64,000 nt of DNA from Massariosphaeria phaeospora (lineage: Eukaryota > Ascomycota > Dothideomycetes > Pleosporales): NCBI GenBank assembly GCA_011032825.1, contig JAADJZ010000014.1, forward strand, positions 1 through 64,000, read 5' to 3'. The translations under genes were made by a program, and so were the position numbers. Positions within the stretch are counted from its first letter, which is position 1, and each line of letters opens with the position of its first letter. Positions 21,025-32,633 of this stretch are shown one piece after another. The notes beneath the pieces were generated by a model, which was given only the letters and a program-made list of their open reading frames with translations, was not told where the DNA came from and did not search any database.

Positions 21025-23013
21025 GACGAGAAGACGGGACCGAATTTGTGCTGAACGCTCACCCGCTCACTCACTGACAGCCGACAGTCGACGGGACCAG
21101 GCCACCAACACAAAAGAAAAGAGCCAAGACGTAGGAGAAAGCAACAGTAAGTGAATCAATAAGTCGTCCGTAACCACCTCCAAGACATGTCGATAACGTG
21201 CGCTTCTCAACTCCAGACAGGTAGTCGAAATGCGGGATCCGGACCTGAGGTTCAAAGTCGGGTCGTTAGGAAAGCAACGGGGAAAGGAATGGAGGTGCAG
21301 CACGCAGGACGACAAAAGGAAGAAACAGACGGCAGCATACGCATCGGAGACCCTGCAGGGCGGTCGTCATATCAGAGGCAGCGAGGCTCTACGGGAGGGG
21401 ACAGCGTCGGACACTTTGCGTGCGCTACCCTCGCACCCATGCACCCATCGCACACCCATGCCAGGAGGCATACCTACACATTACTTATTCTCGTCGAGGC
21501 TGACATGCGCATGCGCGTCTCGGCAACCACGACCCAGAAGCGCAAACGGTAGAGGGCGCGGCCCAGCGCAGCCTAGCTGCGGCATTCGATCGAGATAGCC
21601 GCAGCTCGTACCCTTCGTAGAGCACTGCCTCTGCGCCTGCTTTGCCCGAATTACCACCTAAATTCGCCGCCGTGCAACAATAAGCGTGCGTGCGATGGGA
21701 CGCCATGCTGGGCGTGGTTAAGCGCCCGCAACGAGAGGGTAGGGCTGAGGTGGGAGGCGCCGCTGACATGCATGGCCCATCGGTGGAGATGTGATGTGAA
21801 TGCACGGCCGGACTTGTTTTGGTGTGGGGCCCAGAGGGGCAGAGGGGCATGATGAGGCAGCCGGCGCATAAATTCCGTGTTCGCGCTGGAGATTGGAAAT
21901 CTTTGGGCGTCGCGGTAATGGAGAGGGCGACGAGCGGAAGTCAGTGATAAGCAGGCCGGTGCCGCCGCTGTGGTGAATAAGCTTGTCCTGCGGCATTTGC
22001 GCACTCCGTCTCGTCCGGCCGCGAGAAAGAGTGGGTTGGACGGAAGGAAGGTGAGTCCACATCCAGGCACACCATGAGATATTTCCCCCTCTTCTCACCT
22101 CTCTCCTGACAACACAACCAGCTAATCGCTCTGTAGTCGCCTCTCCTGCGTTCTCACCCTCGGTCCACCGTTCGCAGTGCAGTACAGATGCGCCATCGTC
22201 AGATGCGATCCCAGAATACCGCACGCTGACCTCACCCCACCACCCACCACCACCACCCGTCTCGCCTATTTGCACTTACAGCGGATTCCGACACGTTGCG
22301 CTAGCGGCCGACAGTCATCCGCTGCAGCGAGAAGGCCGCGCGAATATGGACACGAGAACGCCGTGGGCCGGCGAAGAGACTTGCGCAATGTCGTTGCGTA
22401 CGTACGGCTACAGTGGTTGCCTTCGTTAGTCGTCAGTCGTCACCCGTTACTCGCCAGTGGTGAGGCGTTGATGGCTGAGCTCGCGGCTTGGAGGGTGCTT
22501 TGACATAGATCATGCACACCACTCCATTGCGCAACGCTCGCATTGCCGTGCCGCCCGAGCTGCGATCCGTTCCTTACTTTTTGCCTGTCGCCGCCTGCGT
22601 AGCGCTGATCACTGATCCATCAGGATGAGGATGCCGTCGCTGATGGCTTCTACAAATGCATCACTGTATAAGCGCGCCACACGTCTGCCATGCACATCTT
22701 GAACATCTGATCGTTGGAGCTTGCAGATCGCTAAACGCCGTTGTTCTGGGCAGGCTTCTCGGTGAATTAGAAGGTCGGTCGGGATCCGAAGGCGAGTCGC
22801 GAGGCATGTTCGTTTCCCGCGATCGTCACACACTATCTTCGCGACCTTCTACTTTGCTCGTCGGTCGGTGTTCGGAGATAGCAGATATATGAGTTAGGCA
22901 TGACAAGACTGTGTGCAGAGAGTAACATGGTTAAGAAAACCTAAATCAGATCAGACATGTGAATGCTGTTGAGGCTCGGCCTAGCAAAGCCGATACATCG
23001 GTCGCCGCTCCTT
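21025..23013. other. 2.0-kb intergenic region
   Basis: Upstream of the rhodopsin-domain gene and downstream of the GH93 gene (both on the minus strand). Frames up to 185 codons occur on both strands but overlap, lack motifs and change composition abruptly; none is supported. Confidence 0.35.
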
Positions 23014-24401
23014 TCAAGGAATCACCTTGATAGCCTTCTCGAGGTCCATGACCGTGACAAGGATCTGACTCGGCGTCTCCTGTCCATACTCGGCCCCGCC
23101 GATAAATCTCAGCTTCGTCTGGTCATTATCCGCTGTGAAGCATTAGCCATCATCTTTCCCATACAAAAGGAGCATGCCCGACAGAAATGCAAGAAAATGC
23201 ACTTACGTATCCTCACCTCTCTCGAATACGCTCTGCCGGCCGTGGTCTTGACTTCCCTCCAAACGCCCTGCCCAAACGCTTGGTTGATGAACACCGAGTT
23301 GGAGTCACTGTCACTAACCACGATTGTGCCTGCATCGCCCCCCACTGGCGTGTATGTGACCGTCGGACCGCCGTTTGGCTGCGCGCCAGTGTTCACTTTC
23401 AGTTCGTGCACGGGCTGCGTTGCTGCATTTTCCGGGTCCGCGACCAGTTTGTAGTAGATTGGGTACCGGTACGTCTTCGTGGTTGCGTTTTTGAGCATCG
23501 CGTATTCGAACACTATGATGTACTGGCCGTTCGGGAGCTGTCATGGTGCGTTAACAACGGCGAATTTTTTTTTTCAGAATATGGTAACGTACTTTGGCAA
23601 CTGTGGCCATTCCGGGTCTATCTTCGTAGACTTGTGATGCCACAACGTCGATGGCTGGACCCCAGGTAGCGAAATTGCCCGTGGCTGTTTGTTGGACGAG
23701 CTTCTGGCCATGCTGTGGGTCGCGCTGGTCCGAGTAGTAGCATATCAAACGACCGTTGCTGTTGATAGAACGTCAGCTCCTAGCCTGAAAGACCATGCCC
23801 TCTTCACGAATAGATTCGCCCGTACTTACTGTAGGAATAGGAACGGTTCCCAGACCGGGGTGGCCCCATTCGTCGTATTTGCTCGACCGCCCTCGGCGAT
23901 CCTCGCCACAAAGTCCCAGCTTTCGCCCTGGTCGGCGCTCGCATACAGCTCAATATTTGTGCTCCTGTCATCCACCGCGTTGACAGCCAGTAGTGTGGTC
24001 CCGGCAGCCTCTTCCCCAAATGTCTCGTTCACATACAACAGATGCGGCTGCACGAGCCTCCTTCCCGCCACATCCGACGTCGCAGTACCCCACGGGTACC
24101 AGGAGAAGCCGTTGTTTGTCGAGCGGTATATCGAGATGGTGTCGTTGGCCTGGAAGTCGGACCACGCGGCGAGGAGGGTGTTATTGGGCAGGTTTTCGGT
24201 GCGGCCGTAGCTCACTTGGTCCGAGGCATTCGCGGGCTGGAAGACGGTGGCATTGGCGAAAGGGTCGACGCCTGTGGGCAGTGGGGCGGGAGGCTCGGGC
24301 TCAGGCTCAGGCTCGGGTTCTTCTGGAGGGTCCTCTTCGTCTTGAGCCACCACAGTGCCCAGGAGGCAGAGGCCAGCGAGGAGAAACGAGTGGAGGCGCA
24401 T
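23014..24401 (-). CDS. GH93 exo-arabinanase (BNR/sialidase-fold), secreted
   Basis: Exons 24401-23830, 23758-23593, 23537-23207, 23132-23014; 395 aa. Signal peptide MRLHSFLLAGLCLLGTVVAQ, then an acidic (EP)n linker and a six-bladed-propeller-type domain with two Asp boxes (STNNGFSW and SADQGESW). GH93 blocks: NGRLICYYSDQRDP, GQKLVQQ, YEDRPGMATVAKLPNGQYI and FEYAM. GH93 enzymes release arabinobiose from linear alpha-1,5-arabinan of pectin. All three introns (71, 55 and 74 nt) are GT-AG and restore the frame exactly; the final exon gives the short end AIKVIP. Together with the tannase gene it suggests plant cell-wall breakdown. Length fits the family. Confidence 0.85.
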
Positions 24402-24888
24402 TACAGCAGTCTAGCAGTTTATGAGTAGCTAAAGTACGTCAATCGTGGCGTCCATCTCGAATGTGCGCGACAGCCATGCTTTTGAACACAGGTAGTTCAG
24501 ACTCCATTAGCCAACGATCTACAGCTGTACTTAGAGGCACAATTGCCGCAGATTGAGCTGCACATTACGATGTGCATGTTTTCAATGGCGAATTCTGCTA
24601 GGGCAGAGACGTGATTGATGGACTGTGGTGGGTAAATTGATGAGGATGTTTGTGGATGCAGGAACGAGAGATGCTTTCCCCGCAAGCCACTTTGGATGAC
24701 GCCCCACGTGGTTCGGCGCTAGGCCTCATACGGTTATGCTTCCATACATGCCGCCTCGTCTCCAGCATGCGAAAATGGATATGTCGTAAATAGCTACGAC
24801 AGCTACTCTGGAAGTTTAGAGCTGATATTTGGGAAAGGAAAGGCAAATTTCCGCATAGGTCGGTCGAGGTTGATATGCTGTAAAGGCT
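24402..24888. other. Intergenic 487 bp
   Basis: Promoter of the GH93 gene and 3' flank of the tannase gene. No ORF with support. Confidence 0.4.
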
Positions 24889-26595
24889 TCATCCAATACT
24901 CCATCCTAGTCCCAGGCCCTCAAATAGATCTGTTAGACCTCCCAGAATCTCTTGCGCTCTTTCTGGCTCTGCTTCCTGGAATTCTTCTTCCGGTCGCTCA
25001 GTACCACCCACACAGCTCCAGCTAGACGCCCTCTTTGGATCAGCAACACCCATATATTTGGACTTCCCGGGCCATGCACATAGCGCCCTCGTCACCAGAT
25101 CTCCTTCTGCATCAGTCGTTTCGGCATCCAGTATCTCAGGAGCTTCATCATTTTCCACCCAGTCAACCAGAGCGGCGAGTGGATCCTTCGGAACAGGACC
25201 GGTGCCCAGGCCGCAGTGTGAAACGCCTGGCGCGAGGAAGAGGCGGTAGAACTTGTCGACCTCTGCCGCGCCTCCCATTTCTAGCTCAACCCGTTTGCGA
25301 TATTCCACAGTGTTTTGGAAGACGATGACTGGATCGCTCAGACCGTGCCAAGTGAGCAGTTTCGTGCCCGCAGAGCGCAAGCCGGAAAGATCAGGACTAT
25401 TATCGTTCATAGCCCAATCGAGCTCGTAACTGGCCTGAGACCAAAGAGCAAAGTAGTCCTTCATGGTAAGCGTAGACAGGTCAAACGATGGGTCCTTCAG
25501 AACCATGTACTTGATAAATGCTTCAGATACGAAGAAGGGTTCCATAGATCGCTGGCCGTTAGGTAAAAAAGTGGTGTTGGCCAGCATTCGTGTGTCTGTT
25601 CCAGGCAAAATACCGTGCCACATGGGTGCTCCAAAGGGTGTATAGGGTCCTTTTGTGATGCTGATAACCACATCAACCATAGCACGTGTGATTTCGGCCT
25701 CTGCGCCATCGCAGTGGATGGTCTGTCCAACCAGATGTAGTGGATCGAAGTCGCATGCGATCGGGTCCTCAATCACGCCATCAGTAACTCCGTCTAACCA
25801 ATCGCAACTCTCCATGGCTTTTCCCATGAAATATTCCAGCTCGCAATTGGAGAGAAAAGTAGCCAACTCTTTCATGGCGATCTGTGGCCAGAAATCACCC
25901 ATGGCCAGGTGACTAAGGCCGATTGCTGGGGCATTTGCTAGGATGCCATCTAAAAGCTCTGGGTACTTTCGCGCCATCACATAACCCTGTCTCCCGCCCT
26001 GAGAGCAGCCATTCCAGTACGAATGATGAGGTTTGGTGCCGAAGAATTGTGTGGTAATAGCTTTACCAACATACACCTGATCTGCCAGACTTCGAGTCGC
26101 AAAGTTCTGAAGCAAGTTCCAATTGATGGTTCGGTCTGAGTTCAAAGTCCACGAGAGGTCGCCTCCCTCGGTTGTATGGCCTCCGTCCGTGGACGATGCA
26201 GAGTAGCCATCCTTGATCGCTGGGCCAAGAATGACATCGAAGAGACCCACGGAGAAACCCCCGCCCCCGGTCGCCTGAAACCGTCCATTCCATTGCTCGT
26301 GTGTGGATGGCAGCCACACCGTGACCAGAACGCTGTCGTCTGTGCCGGGGTGATTGAGTGTTATATTGACTTCGCAGAGATCTCCATCTTCAAGGGGTGG
26401 GAATATGCCGCCTGGTGATACGGTCGAGACATTATGCCGAGAGGACGCTGAAATCGAGATGATCTTTGCTCCCGGAACATGTGGAGGCGTGAATGCGGAT
26501 TCGTGGCATGAGAGCGGCGCGTCTGGCTCTAGCTCGTTCTTGCCAAATGCGCTCTGAACTGCGAGGAAGGGCAGTACGTATTTGGGGTTCAACAT
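24889..26595 (-). CDS. Tannase/feruloyl esterase family secreted hydrolase
   Basis: 568 aa from ATG 26595 (MLNPKYVLPFLAVQSAFG, a signal-like start). The frame is open to an earlier ATG at 26748 (619 aa), whose N-terminus is also hydrophobic, so the start is uncertain. Marks of the tannase family: nucleophile GCSQGGRQG (Ser198, preceded by Cys197), acid Asp421 in WHGLSDPVI, His460 in PGVSHCGLG with Cys461. This is the CS-D-HC arrangement in which the two cysteines bridge next to the triad. A Ca-binding loop is visible (DWLDGVTDGVIEDP). Cleaves ester bonds of gallate- or ferulate-type compounds outside the cell. Single exon. Confidence 0.9.
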   Translation of the reverse strand: MLNPKYVLPFLAVQSAFGKNELEPDAPLSCHESAFTPPHVPGAKIISISASSRHNVSTVSPGGIFPPLEDGDLCEVNITLNHPGTDDSVLVTVWLPSTHEQWNGRFQATGGGGFSVGLFDVILGPAIKDGYSASSTDGGHTTEGGDLSWTLNSDRTINWNLLQNFATRSLADQVYVGKAITTQFFGTKPHHSYWNGCSQGGRQGYVMARKYPELLDGILANAPAIGLSHLAMGDFWPQIAMKELATFLSNCELEYFMGKAMESCDWLDGVTDGVIEDPIACDFDPLHLVGQTIHCDGAEAEITRAMVDVVISITKGPYTPFGAPMWHGILPGTDTRMLANTTFLPNGQRSMEPFFVSEAFIKYMVLKDPSFDLSTLTMKDYFALWSQASYELDWAMNDNSPDLSGLRSAGTKLLTWHGLSDPVIVFQNTVEYRKRVELEMGGAAEVDKFYRLFLAPGVSHCGLGTGPVPKDPLAALVDWVENDEAPEILDAETTDAEGDLVTRALCAWPGKSKYMGVADPKRASSWSCVGGTERPEEEFQEAEPERAQEILGGLTDLFEGLGLGWSIG

Positions 26596-28309
26596 TGTGT
26601 ATAGGAACTTAGGCTTGAGAACAGAAACGGTCCGAGGAACCCTCAGCGACTCTAACCAGCTAGCATGAGCAGAGAGAGCTAGCTGAAAAACACTAGAGCT
26701 CGCTGACAGTAAGGAGATTTGTAGGTGTAGATATTGGTGGAAGGACATGCGGTGGAAGCCGTGGACAGGTTGCGATGAAATTAGTGAGAGCTAACCCGTG
26801 TAAGGCTTAGCGCCCGTACCATGCGTTATCACCGAAGCCGTCCCAGCTCCACCGCCCTTGCATAATACATCCCTACCCTCTCTAATTAAAACTCTCTTTC
26901 TAGAGATTACGCAGTTTAGTAGCTACAATATAGCTTTGTTAAGATAGAAGCAGATAATGTACTTCTTGCTAAGATCTCTTTAGCTGTCAAGAGGATGGCC
27001 TAGAGACTTCCGTGTTGGCCATGAATTATGTCAGCGGGGTGGCTAGCCTTTTCGCGCAGCCCCGCTATTCTATCCAGATATTCCTACCACCCACCAAGGC
27101 ATCTAAATGTCTCCATTGAAACTCTCCTGTGTAAAACTACATAGTCCGTCCTCGAAGCAACAAGCCGCCTTCGTCCTCGGGCTGCCCCGCGCGAAACACC
27201 GACCACCCCTCGCCGCCATGTCGAACGTCGAGGTGTTGATATAATGGGGCTGAATAATAGGATGCATATAGCGTTGTTACTCAAGATTCAGGGAGAGTAG
27301 CTGCTAATGGTAAAGAGCTAGAGGTGCTCCCAGGTTTTGTGGGGGTTGCGATTCTTCTCCTTGCGCTATTCTTTGGGCGAGTCACAAAACGTCTCATCCA
27401 GACAACAGACTGGACCCGCGCAACTTCCGACTACACTCTGCCTGTGTTTCTGCATATCTCTTTGCCTCATGCACACCTCACAACACCAGCATCGCCCCGC
27501 ATGCTAGGATTCGGCCCTCGCGATATGACCACACCCGTCGCCTGAACGCTCTCACCTACTACATTGAGCACGGAGCGATGCTTATAAGAGAGCTGACCAG
27601 ATGGCTCGCGGGTCAGAACAATGGGTTTGCCTGATAATATAAAACAAGAAGTCCCTATCGCATCGCCCCACCGCCTATGGATAAAAGTTTGCGCGAATGC
27701 TCAAGGGGACCCACCGCCTATGGTAATATACAAAAGGTCCAAAAGGGCGATGTCTTCGTTCTACCAGTATGTGGGCTAGAGGTAAATTAGGCGTAGAAAT
27801 GTGCTGACGCTTTGCAGGCTGGTGTGAGCCATGCCTCGATTGAGTCGAAGGACGACTTTGAATACGTTGGGTTTTATGAGGTGGTATGTGTAATAGTCCT
27901 CACAATTTTCGATAGGTGACGGAGGAGTCCTGGCTTGGTTATCTAGGACGCTCCGATGTGGGATATGAACTACTGCAAAGACGATGCTGAGATGACTGCC
28001 ACAAAGGCTGAAAGATGTGCGCAGGTGCCCATACCGCAAGCCGACCCGGTGTTTGGGGTGGATGGCCCGCTGCCTAAGATATGGCAGAGTATCTGAAACT
28101 AAAATGCCCTGCATCGTCCGGAAATTCGCAGTCTTGGGTGCGAGTCGGAGGTTCGGATACAAAAGAATGAGAAGACTGAGCGTTGATGACGTAAATTGAG
28201 GGCGTGGAAAGAGTCGACCACCCAGATGGTATCCAATAGATGGTGATTGACTTACTAACCACGTCATCATAAGCTCATCTGGAATGCTTGTCTCGGCTTG
28301 TCTTAGATC
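26596..28309. other. 1.7-kb intergenic region
   Basis: Tannase promoter, then AT-rich sequence (26880-27000) and mixed sequence without a supportable gene. A short direct repeat CCACCGCCTATGG occurs at about 27667 and 27709. Confidence 0.35.
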
Positions 28310-29073
28310 TGCTAGCCTATTTCTATCTTTCGAACTCTTCCCGCGACCACGATAGGCTACGACTGCGGCTTCTACATCTATTCTCGTTTCGAACCACTGT
28401 CTCTCATCAAATTTAACCGCGAATTTCTCGACGAGATTTCTCTATCTTACACTTGTCAAAGTGAACCCAATAGCCGTAGGCTCGACGCCGACTCCAACAG
28501 CGCTTTTATCTGGTTCGTGATCGGAGAGTGCCCACACATCCCGAGCAACCCTGCACACTGCAACTACTTTCTACGCTTCAGTTCGAAGGCCAGTGGAGGT
28601 TTAACGGCTAGCGCGAGAAAGTACATCGTGGGCGTGGAAAAGATAGCCCGCAAGTATTTTGGGGAAAGAGTGAAGTCTTGGCATGAGCTGCGTGGGAGTG
28701 AACATGTGAGGGATACATACGGGTGATATGAGATCCAGGAAGTGATTGATGAGGAGAATAAATTGATAGAGTTAGAGAAGGGGGAGGGCAAGGCTTGCGA
28801 TTGTCCCATGAAGTAGGCTCTCGGTTTTATGCTTCGAAGGACTATCAGCCACGGGAGATTGCCTCTCCAAAATCACACGATGCTATGAAGAAATTTATCT
28901 CCTGGGTCAAGATTGCACGAAATACCTTAGGGTTGAAATTATATACGGCCTATATGCTCGCTCAGATGTTTCGTTCGGTGTTCCATCCCGCATTGCGAGA
29001 CAGCTTCTCTTTTGCCGTCGTTCGCACACGAGATGGTGATTGCTGGCAGTATGGGTTGGCTACGTATCGTTGA
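28310..29073 (+). pseudogene. Decayed protein-coding remnant, family unknown
   Basis: One frame is open from about 28312 to 28726 without an ATG and has gene-like composition (for example TIGYDCGFYIYSRFEP, LTASARKYIVGVEKIARK, FGERVKSWHELRG). It meets TGA at 28724-28726, then stays sensible in the same frame as an acidic stretch (YEIQEVIDEENKLIELEK) until a second stop near 28815. An overlapping frame shifted by one (28795-29073) continues with KKFISWVKIARNTLGLKLYTA. This pattern of a stop that could come from a Trp codon plus one frameshift suggests a dead gene. I do not recognise the family. It could also be chance. Confidence 0.3.
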
Positions 29074-29445
29074 TCTTCTTGTGCCACACCGCGCCATATT
29101 TCAGACATTAAAGAAAACTGCAACATATAACCCATGTCCAGGGCAAACATGATCGAACAAGGTTGTTTTCGGATTCACGTTGTTTGGTTTGACAAACATA
29201 CGAGAAGCTTGATAGTTTCTGGTACCTCTGCACTCGCTAACTTTAGATAGTTTGCCCTAAATAAGATCTCTACTAAACTGCGCCGTTTCAGCCTCGTAAA
29301 GTCCCTTCCTACGTCGTACAAAGTCGCGCATAACAACACGTCTTCTGCTGGACAAACCATTCTGTAATCCCGCAAGGTGGATCGTAAAGACCTGCTCAAC
29401 AGTGCTCTGCTACCAGAAGGACGATATCCTCTCAAACTTCGGATC

Positions 29446-29976
29446 ATGCAGACTGGTTCGCCGGATGCTGGCCTGGGACTCTTCACCACTGAACTCATTC
29501 CAGCTGGTCAAGATGTAGTCTGCAAGATGCTGATGATGTCTGCCGCTGATGGAAATCACCTGGATACAACTTGCGACTATTGCTTTATGTGGTTAGGGAG
29601 CTTGCTCACATCAGATGGACGCTTCAAAAGTACGGAGAAGGATACACCCGGTTTGCAACGCTGTTCGCGCTGTATGATTGTGCGATATTGCTCAAAGGTA
29701 TATCCTCCATCTTTAATTTTACCTCCCTGGTCCACCGTACTTACATCTATTATGTGTTAGGACTGTCAGACAAAAGCATGGAAGAACCACCACGGGGCAG
29801 AATGCAGAACCGTTGCTCGAATTCAAGAGCATAGTGCCATACTTCGCTTGAGCCTCCGCTTGATTCTCAACTACCAAGCCCCGAGCAGCAAAGTACGGAA
29901 GGAGTGGCCATCACTATTGGCTCCTCCAACCCACCATCGCCGCCGCACTACTCGCACGAGGTATGCGTCCAAGTAG
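29446..29976 (+). pseudogene. SET/MYND-type (SMYD-like) gene fragment
   Basis: Frame 29377-29697, intron 29698-29760 (GT-AG, 63 nt), then 29761-29976. The first in-frame ATG is 29446; the open frame upstream (back to about 29377) suggests a lost or unseen first exon. Seen: the SET N-flank DAGLGLFTTELIPAGQDV and a MYND zinc finger with CDYC, CSRCMIVRYCSK, DCQTKAWKNHHGAEC. These are marks of SMYD-type lysine methyltransferases, which are usually over 400 aa. Here the catalytic SET core (NHS/C and post-SET parts) is missing; the frame turns into unrelated Arg/Thr-rich sequence and stops at 29974. It faces a likewise truncated cupin gene about 130 bp away. Confidence 0.6.
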
Positions 29977-30101
29977 TGGGCGCAAACATGGTCGCAACTC
30001 GAGTTTGCCATCCGGTGATCTATTGCACGACGTATCCTCGAGGATCCGTGCACCGATGGCGAATTGGAAAGCCGCGGTTGATATTGCTGTAATGGGAGGC
30101 C

Positions 30102-30440
30102 TCAACGCCCCGTGGCTTTATCATTCAACGTGATCCCGTTCTTTCGCCCCTGGTTATTCACATCTGGGTCAATAGGAGATTTGCCCAGCGAATACAGCGT
30201 CGAGCTGCTAATGACGGCATAGCACTCGTGCACATTTGAATGGAAATGGGCTGTCTTGTGCTCTTTCCACTGCCCTCCTTTCTTGTAGCCGTTTCGCTCC
30301 ATCAATTCTAGGATCTCGTCATAGCTGAATCCGTTGACCGCAACCCGGTACAAGATGACTGGGAGCTTGGAGTTGGGTACGTGCGGCGTAGGGTCGAGGG
30401 TGTAGAGTTCGGGGGTTATCGCGGGGATTTCTGGTGTCAT
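30102..30440 (-). pseudogene. Truncated cupin-domain (YjlB-like) gene
   Basis: 112 aa from ATG 30440. The sequence PNSKLPVILYRVAVNGF, then NGYKKGGQWKEHKTAHFHSN and VHECYAVISSSTLY, matches the N-terminal half of YjlB-type cupins (metal-binding HXH within AHFHSNVHE). Family members are about 160-170 aa and continue with a second cupin motif (a Gly-Asp, Pro-Ala-Gly and His cluster). Here the frame ends after NGITLNDKATGR, and no downstream frame restores that motif. The break lies at or just below 30150, close to where the facing SET/MYND fragment also loses homology. It may still be expressed as a short protein. Confidence 0.55.
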
Positions 30441-31445
30441 GCTAAAGAAGGTTGTGGATTTGTTGTGAAGGCCGACAAGTCAAGATGCTGTTGTTGTGAT
30501 AGCGCTAGGTTTGGGTATCGTCACAGTCCGTTAGGAAGAAAGGGCCGATGACGCCATACGCTCAACATCAGATATGCCGCGTAAGCTAACCTAAATCGGT
30601 GCGCCTATTTTGAGGTGCACGAACAACGCTCTACGTTAGATAATAAATGCTCCCTCTAGACGTGAGCATTTGGAGAAGATCCGAGTATAACAGAAAAACT
30701 CCGAGGTGTTTAATACCGAGGTACCGGTATGTACTTTGACTTTGAATTTGGGACTGGAGATAGCACGCGATCCGTCTCCACCTTCCTTCGCCCACAACTG
30801 CGCACCCTCACCACTGTCAAATCTAGTCAGTCCAGTAAGACGTCACGAACGTTTCACAATGCCAGAAATGTCCCGCTGCATGTCCCCACAATCCCTCATC
30901 CCAAACAGCGGATCCTGCGACACTTCGCGCCTCACTCATGCATGGATCATGCGCCATGGCACCCACCAACCACAACCGGCTTAAAATCCACCCCTTCAAA
31001 CTGTTAAGTATCGTGCCTGATTATCGAACTGAATCAAAGGCGCGATTGAAACGCCGAATTGCCTAATTTCGATAGGCGTGCGACTCTGTGTTGTGCCGAT
31101 CGTGCTGTGGGCAGCATAGCCTGGGAGGGCGATCACGCAAAGGGAGTGAGATGGAAGAGTCCCGGAAGAAAAGAAGGAAGGGATTGATATCCAAGGATAC
31201 TTGTGCGACTACGTTGGTACCCGTGGAGCCGCAGGCATATAAGAGGCGAAATCCGCTGCTGAGAAAGGCCAGTATCAGTTCATTCATCCACTTCCACCTC
31301 ATCTTCTTCCATACCTTCTCTTTTTGCGTCTGTGACTGCAAAATCGACCCGGTGTCGTTCATTCAACTCATCTTCTCTCCATCGTCAACTCAATCTTCGA
31401 CAATCAACAATCAATCTTCAACAATCAACATCAATCTCTCTCAAC
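30441..31445. other. 1.0-kb divergent promoter region
   Basis: Between the truncated cupin and the small secreted protein. Holds a TATA box (ATATAAG at 31237-31243) about 205 bp before the secreted-protein ATG and an A/C-rich leader with CAATCAACAATCAA-type repeats (31390-31440). Confidence 0.5.
31237..31243 (+). promoter_or_regulatory. TATA box of the BAS2-like gene
   Basis: GCATATAAGAGG in a GC-rich surrounding, followed by a leader of about 200 nt before ATG 31446. A strong TATA box is common for inducible fungal effector genes. Confidence 0.45.
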
Positions 31446-31845
31446 ATGCGTTTCTTCATCGCCACTTTCGTCGCTCGTACGCCTCCCTCAACATATCTCC
31501 GTTCTTCTTCATGCTAACATCACCTCAGTCGCTACCCTCGCCGTCGCGCAGGTTACCCCCAATGATGCCGGCGCTGCTAACGTCGGAGCTGGTGACGCCT
31601 CGCAATTCATCACTGGCGGCTGCGTGGCCGACGCGGACTGCAGCTCTGCCTGCTGCGCTGAAGTCGAGAGCTCCGGCGCGGGTGTTTGCTCCGCTGAGGC
31701 TGCGTCGCTGCAGAACGGAAAGCTGGGATGCGGATTCGCGGACCCGAATGCGGATGCTGTGATAGCGGCCGCGCAGGCTCAGGTCGCAGAGCAAGGGTTC
31801 AAGAGGGTTGTGAGGCGCGAAAGGTTCGGGACCGGCGGCCAGTAG
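31446..31845 (+). CDS. Small cysteine-rich secreted protein, BAS2-like effector candidate
   Basis: Exons 31446-31476 and 31529-31845; 115 aa. The signal peptide MRFFIATFVALATLAVAQ is interrupted by a 52-nt GT-AG intron (31477-31528). The mature part carries six cysteines in the order FITGGCVADADCSSACC, then GVCSAEAA, then GKLGCGFADPN. This spacing and the FITGGC...GCGF frame match biotrophy-associated secreted protein 2 and relatives, first noted in rice blast as proteins secreted in planta. The extra basic tail (FKRVVRRERFG) is atypical. It is secreted; the role in this fungus is unknown and homologues also occur in non-pathogens. A TATA box lies upstream. Confidence 0.8.
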
Positions 31846-32633
31846 ATTCGTCGATATTGAGTGAAAAGAGGTGGTGATAGTATAGTTGTCTGGCTCCGAG
31901 ACGGGTTAGGATGAAGAAGCTGAGGATAGGGTAGTGGCTTGTCAAATTCATGAAAGTCTGATGCCACTTTTTGGTTCCTTTGGCATGCATGTGTGAGGCT
32001 CGATTGCACCAATCTTTGACGGACAGCGAACTTTATCAGGTTCCGTTTCCAACTCAAGGTTGCTCCACTAGGTGACTAGGAATCGCTGTACTTACGAACA
32101 TTTGCACACCGTCGATGATCCAAAAGACTTACGACTCATGGTCCGCAACTGTTAATGATGTTTTTTCGTTCAACTTCACGCATTCAGGATAGATACTGGC
32201 CAACTGATGATATATATTCCATCCCTCTACCGGGATTGCCAGAGGATTTCACGAGCTGTCAAGCAGCAACGGATAGTACAGCATGGTTAATGAATAAAGG
32301 ACTCAAATTGAATAATTGAATTGAATTGTGATGAGGAAGTTGGCAGAAATACCCCGCAGTGGAGCTAACGCTAGACTTTGTCGAGCTAGCCTGAGTCGGA
32401 ACCTGTGCACAATGTGAATTGGACGAGCCACTCTCCACCTCAACTTCCTACACCATCCGTGCTGTCAATGAATGCTTAGCCAAGCAATCATGTACGAAAG
32501 CCGAAAGTCATGATACCGTCCAGGTATGCATGAGCTGTAAAACACACCCACCAAGCAGTCGACTTGGATCTATCCCCCCATTTCCATCTCTTTCCTAAAT
32601 GTAATCAAACTGAATTGTACTACTAATCAAGCT
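31846..32633. other. Convergent intergenic 788 bp
   Basis: 3' flanks of the secreted-protein gene and the P450 gene. AT-rich and featureless. Confidence 0.4.

Noticed and set aside
27776..28270. 164-codon minus-strand frame
   Set aside because: No motif, no supporting intron structure, composition unlike neighbouring genes.
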